From Rhizobium sp. ICMP 5592 (GTDB lineage Bacteria > Pseudomonadota > Alphaproteobacteria > Rhizobiales > Rhizobiaceae), in contig NZ_QSNT01000001.1 in assembly GCF_009498525.1 (NCBI RefSeq), positions 372,001-436,000 on the forward strand: 64,000 nt of DNA, written 5' to 3'. Below the pieces are notes generated by a model that searched no databases, was not told where the DNA came from, and was given only the letters and a program-made list of their open reading frames with translations. Position 1 is the first letter of the stretch; every line of letters starts with the position of its first letter. Below, in pieces: positions 62,501 through 64,000 of the stretch. The position numbers and the translations under genes are program-made.

Positions 62501-64000
62501 GATCAGATTGCCGCCTTGAGCACTGACCAGGCCGAAGCGCTGACGACGCCCCAGGTCGCGGTGCTGAGCTCGACGCAGATCGCGGCCCTGGGGACGGGCC
62601 AACTCGAGACCTTCTCGACCGCCGACATCGCGGCGATCAGTTCGACTGCCATACAGGGACTGTCGACGGGCACGATAGCAGCGCTTTCGACGGACCAGAT
62701 CGCGGTACTGGGAACGGCCGGCATCGCGGGCCTGACCACCGACCAGATTGCTGCCTTGAGCACCGACCAGCTCGAAGCCTTGACGACTGCCCAGATTGCG
62801 GCGCTTGGTTCCAAGCAGATTGCCGTCCTGAGTACCGCCGGTATTGCGGGCCTGTCGACCGCACAGATAGCGGCCCTGAGCACCTCGGGGATCGCGGGCC
62901 TGACCACCGACCAGATCGTCGCATTGAGCACCAACCAGGCCGAAGCCCTGACCCCAACCCAGGTCGGCGCGCTCAGTTCCAAGCAGATTGTGGCCTTTGG
63001 GGCAGACGATCTCGACACCTTCTCGACCGCCGATATCGCGGCGATCAGTTCGACTGCCATATCGGGATTGTCCACGGAGACGGTAGCCGGTCTATCGACC
63101 TTGCAGATTGCCGCCCTGGGCACGGCCGGCATTGCAGGTCTCACCACCGCGCAGATCGCCGTATTGAGTTCCGACCAGATCGATGCCTTGACGACCGCGC
63201 AGATCGGCGCGCTCGGTTCCAAGCAGATTGCCGTCCTGACGACGGCCGAGGTCGTAGCGTTTTCGACCGCCGATATCGCAGCCATCAGTTCGAGCGCCAT
63301 ATCGGGACTGTCGACAGCCATCATAGCGGCCCTGTCGACCGTGCAGATTGCCGCCCTAAGCACGGCCGGCATTACGGGCCTCACCACCGCGCAGATTGCC
63401 GCCCTGAATACCGACAAGGTCGAGGCGCTGACGACGGCGCAGGTCGGTGCGCTCAGTTCCAAGCAGGTTGCAGCCCTGAGCGCCGCCGATATAGCGGCCC
63501 TGTCGACCGCGCAGGTTGCTGCCCTGAGCACCGCCGGTGTCGCTGGTCTGAGCAGCGCTCAGGTCGGCGCCCTGAGTATCGAACAGGTTGAAGCCCTTTC
63601 CACCACCCAGATTGCCGCCTTGACGTCGACCGGCGTCGCGGGCCTGACCACGGCCGACCTGGCGACGTTCTCGGCCGCCGATATCGCGGCGATAAGCTCG
63701 AGCGCCGTACAGGGATTGTCCACGGACTTCATTGCGTCGCTTTCCACGGCTGAAATCGCCGCCCTGGGTACGGCAAGTGTTGCGGGCCTCAGCAGCGCTC
63801 AGGTCAAGGCGTTGAGTATCGATCAGATCGAAGCGCTGTCCACCACGCAGATTGCCGCGCTGAGTTCTTCGGGCGCCGCGGGCCTGACAACGGAAGATCT
63901 GGGAACCTTCTCGACCGACGAACTCGTTGCCATCAGCTCGAATGCCATACCGGGATTGTCCACGGACTTTATCGTCGCCCTCTCGACCGCGCAGATCGCC
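56591..64000 (+). CDS. Giant octapeptide-repeat protein, incomplete at the window end
   Basis: The frame is open from the ATG at 56591 to the last base: 2470 codons with no stop; an in-frame TAG at 56567 bars a longer start. After seven residues the protein consists of about 307 octads, consensus L-[S/T]-T-x-[Q/D]-[I/V]-A-[A/G], for example LSTAQIAA and LTTTQVAA. I find no break in the 24-bp phase. It has no signal peptide, no Cys that I noticed and one Trp (residue 24); Phe appears almost only in the marker octad FSTADIAA. Ser/Thr-x-x-Gln/Asp before a hydrophobic residue looks like a helix-capping box, so short repeated helical turns are possible; a beta-solenoid is the alternative. Giant repeat proteins are often adhesins exported by type I or V systems, but the C terminus is not visible. 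Function unknown. Confidence 0.9.
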   Translation, partial: MTSIVSSLSTSQIRSLSTAAVAAWTTEDVASLSTKQINVLSSAQIAALDTEDVEVLSTQQLSAISQTAIVGLTMDQLAVLTASDIESLSSLQIAAITTTQISALTTDQAEALSSSQVAALSSSQLAALSAADIATFSTGDMAAITNKAVSGLSTASIATLSTAQIASLSTSSIAGLTTTQVAALSTAQIAALTTAQVAALKTAQLAVMDTKGITALSTAQIAALSTTAVASLTTSQINALSTAQAEALSSSQVKVLSSTQIAVLGADDIATFSTDDIAAITSKAIAGLGTGPLAALSTEQVAALNTSAIAGLSTGQITTLSTAQVAALTTTQLGALKASQIAVMGTSDITVLSTAQIAALSKTAIAGLTTSQIVTLSTEQVAALTTTQLGALKASQVAVMGTSDIAALSTAQVAALGTSAITGLTTSQIDALSTAQAEALTTIQVAVLSSTQIAALGTDDIATFSTADIAAITSKAIAGLGTTAIAALSTDQIAALSKAGIAGLTTDQIATLSTAQAEALKTTQIVVLSSKQVAVLGTDIVSSFSTAQVAALSTVGITGLTTDQIAALSTTQAEALSSLQVKALTSTQIAVLGADDIATFSTADMAAITSKAISGLSTAAIATLTTDQIAALNTSTVAGLTTAQIAALSTDQVSALNTRIVAGLTTTQVVALSTAQVAALTTTQLGALKASQVAVMETNDIAVLSTVQIAALGTNAIAGLTTSQIDALTTAQAEALTTAQVKVLSSTQIAALGTDDIATFSTDDIAVITSKAMSGLSANQIAALSTGQIAVLSTSAIAGLTTSQIAALTTGQAAALTTTQVAVLSSAQFSALGTDDIATFSTADIAAITSKAISGLSTGLITELSTAQIAALSTSAITGLTTGQIATLSSSQLAALNTAKVAVLSSTQVAALGTNVVASLSTAQVAALSTSGITGLTTDQVAALKTTQVEALTTIQAAALSSTQLSALGTDDIATFSTADIAAITGKAIAGLSTAVIAALSTGQIAALSSAGVVGLTTDQISSLSTTQIAALTTARVGVLRAAQVAALETEAVASLSTAQIAALSTAGITGLTTDQIDTLSTAQAEALTTAQVAALSSTQIAALETDDIATFSTDDIAAITSKAMPGLSTAIIAALSADQLAALGTTGIAGLTTTQIDALSSGQIATLLTKQIAVLSSTQVAALGTDIIASLSTVQIAALSASSVAGLTTSQIAALSTAQAESLTTAQVAALSSTQINALGADDIATFSTADIAAITSKAMSGLSTAVIAALSTDQIAALSASGVAGLTTSQIAALSTAQIAAVTTARVAALSSTQIAVLSTAVIAALSTAQVAALSASGIAGLTTDQIAALSTAQAEALTTTQVAALSSTQIAALETDDLATFSTKDIAAISSSAISGLSTATIATLSTDQIAALSTAGISGLSTEQINALSTGQVDALLTKQVAALSSTQVAALSTSLLASLSTAQIAALSTSGITGLSTKQIAALSTAQAEALTTTQVGTLSSKQVGALSAEDIATFSTKDIAAIGSSVISGLSTAVVASLSTAQIAALSTSGISGLSTAQIVALSTGQLEALTTAQIAALNSTQLAALDTEDIATFSTKDIAAIGSSAISGLSTAVVAALSTAQIAALSTSGVAGLSTKQIVALSTAQAEALTTIQVGALNSTQLAALDTDDIATFSTADIAAIGSSAVSGLSTAVIAALSTGQIAALSTAGVAGLSTKQIAALTTSQVDALLTRQVAVLGSTQVAALNTAVVGSLTTAQIAALSTSGIAGLTTAQIATLSTAQAATLSTAQIGALGSKQVAALTTADIATLSTAQIAALSTSGIAGLTTAQIVTLSTDQAEALTTTQVAVLSSTQIAALGADQLETFSTADIAAISSSAITGLSTDTLAAFSTAQIAALGTAGIAGLSTTQIAVLSTGQLEALTTAQVGALASKQIATLTTADIAALSTTQIAALSTAGIAGLTTDQIAALSTDQAEALTTPQVAVLSSTQIAALGTGQLETFSTADIAAISSTAIQGLSTGTIAALSTDQIAVLGTAGIAGLTTDQIAALSTDQLEALTTAQIAALGSKQIAVLSTAGIAGLSTAQIAALSTSGIAGLTTDQIVALSTNQAEALTPTQVGALSSKQIVAFGADDLDTFSTADIAAISSTAISGLSTETVAGLSTLQIAALGTAGIAGLTTAQIAVLSSDQIDALTTAQIGALGSKQIAVLTTAEVVAFSTADIAAISSSAISGLSTAIIAALSTVQIAALSTAGITGLTTAQIAALNTDKVEALTTAQVGALSSKQVAALSAADIAALSTAQVAALSTAGVAGLSSAQVGALSIEQVEALSTTQIAALTSTGVAGLTTADLATFSAADIAAISSSAVQGLSTDFIASLSTAEIAALGTASVAGLSSAQVKALSIDQIEALSTTQIAALSSSGAAGLTTEDLGTFSTDELVAISSNAIPGLSTDFIVALSTAQIA
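56612..64000 (+). repeat. 24-bp tandem repeat array with 408-bp higher-order unit
   Basis: Degenerate 24-bp units encode the octads. A marker unit whose first codon is Phe (ACC TTC TCG ACC or close variants) occurs at 56996, 57404, 57980, 58388, 58868, 59108, 59516, 59924, 60332, 60740, 61148, 61388, 61628, 62204, 62612, 63020, 63260, 63668 and 63908. Ten of the 18 intervals are 408 bp (17 units), five are 240 bp (10), two are 576 bp (24) and one is 480 bp (20). The 576-bp intervals contain a marker-like unit with Leu instead of Phe at +408, so they read as 17+7. The array runs past the window end. Confidence 0.92.

Noticed and set aside
56911..63747. Long minus-strand frames (up to 342 codons) across the repeat region, rich in Ala, Val, Arg and Cys
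   Set aside because: They are the reverse of the octad repeat; codon choice in the plus frame keeps the antisense frame open. They are broken repeatedly while the plus frame is continuous, and their starts have no ribosome-binding sites.
56591..64000. Reading the repeat array as a CRISPR or as non-coding satellite DNA
   Set aside because: The units are contiguous 24-bp degenerate copies without spacers, differing mostly in ways that keep the octad protein pattern, so selection acts on a protein.

Overview
The window looks like part of an extrachromosomal replicon (large plasmid or chromid) of a Rhizobium-type alphaproteobacterium. The evidence is a complete repABC replication and partition module (48.2-51.8 kb) with two parS palindromes and an antisense ctRNA, an alphaproteobacterial cellulose operon (bcsN-bcsA-bcsB-bcsZ plus a TPR gene), and many catabolic genes of the kind rhizobia carry on plasmids. 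No rRNA, tRNA, CRISPR array or intact insertion sequence was seen.

Layout. 0-11 kb: a PAS-GGDEF diguanylate cyclase and the cellulose operon, all on the minus strand. BcsA keeps its PilZ c-di-GMP site. The TPR gene is split by a frameshift in a G5 run. 11-21.5 kb: serA, a MazE/VapC-type toxin-antitoxin pair, an L,D-transpeptidase, a serA relic, a nucleoside deoxyribosyltransferase, a DAO-type oxidase with its XRE-cupin regulator, an M20 amidohydrolase, an adenylate cyclase, a DUF992 protein and a second toxin-antitoxin pair. 21.5-30.9 kb: amine and amino-acid catabolism (aminotransferase plus XRE-cupin, eutBC, Lrp-type regulator, ornithine cyclodeaminase, ctlX), a class II aldolase, and a mini DUF4167 protein coupled to a fatty-acid desaturase.

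31-40.8 kb: a guanidine-I (ykkC) riboswitch with a terminator leads an ABC transporter, two DUF1989 proteins, a biotin-dependent carboxylase and allophanate hydrolase. This is best read as guanidine uptake and degradation (guanidine to carboxyguanidine to allophanate to ammonia and CO2), although homologues are usually labelled urea carboxylase. 41-48 kb: an HtrA-like protease without a signal peptide, a zinc-ribbon protein, a YkuD_2 protein, a small secreted protein, a perfect 20-bp inverted repeat, DoxX, a gene-poor kilobase and a twice-frameshifted alpha/beta-hydrolase. 52-56 kb: a sulfonate/nitrate/taurine-type ABC transporter and an MFS transporter.

56.6-64 kb: the most unusual feature. 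A plus-strand frame of at least 2470 codons runs off the window end and consists almost wholly of an 8-residue repeat with consensus L-[S/T]-T-x-[Q/D]-[I/V]-A-[A/G]. I count about 307 octads with no break in the 24-bp phase. They are ordered by a Phe-Ser-Thr marker octad that recurs 18 times, at 10-, 17-, 20- or 24-octad intervals, mostly 17 (408 bp). The long minus-strand frames under it are shadows. Its function is unknown to me.
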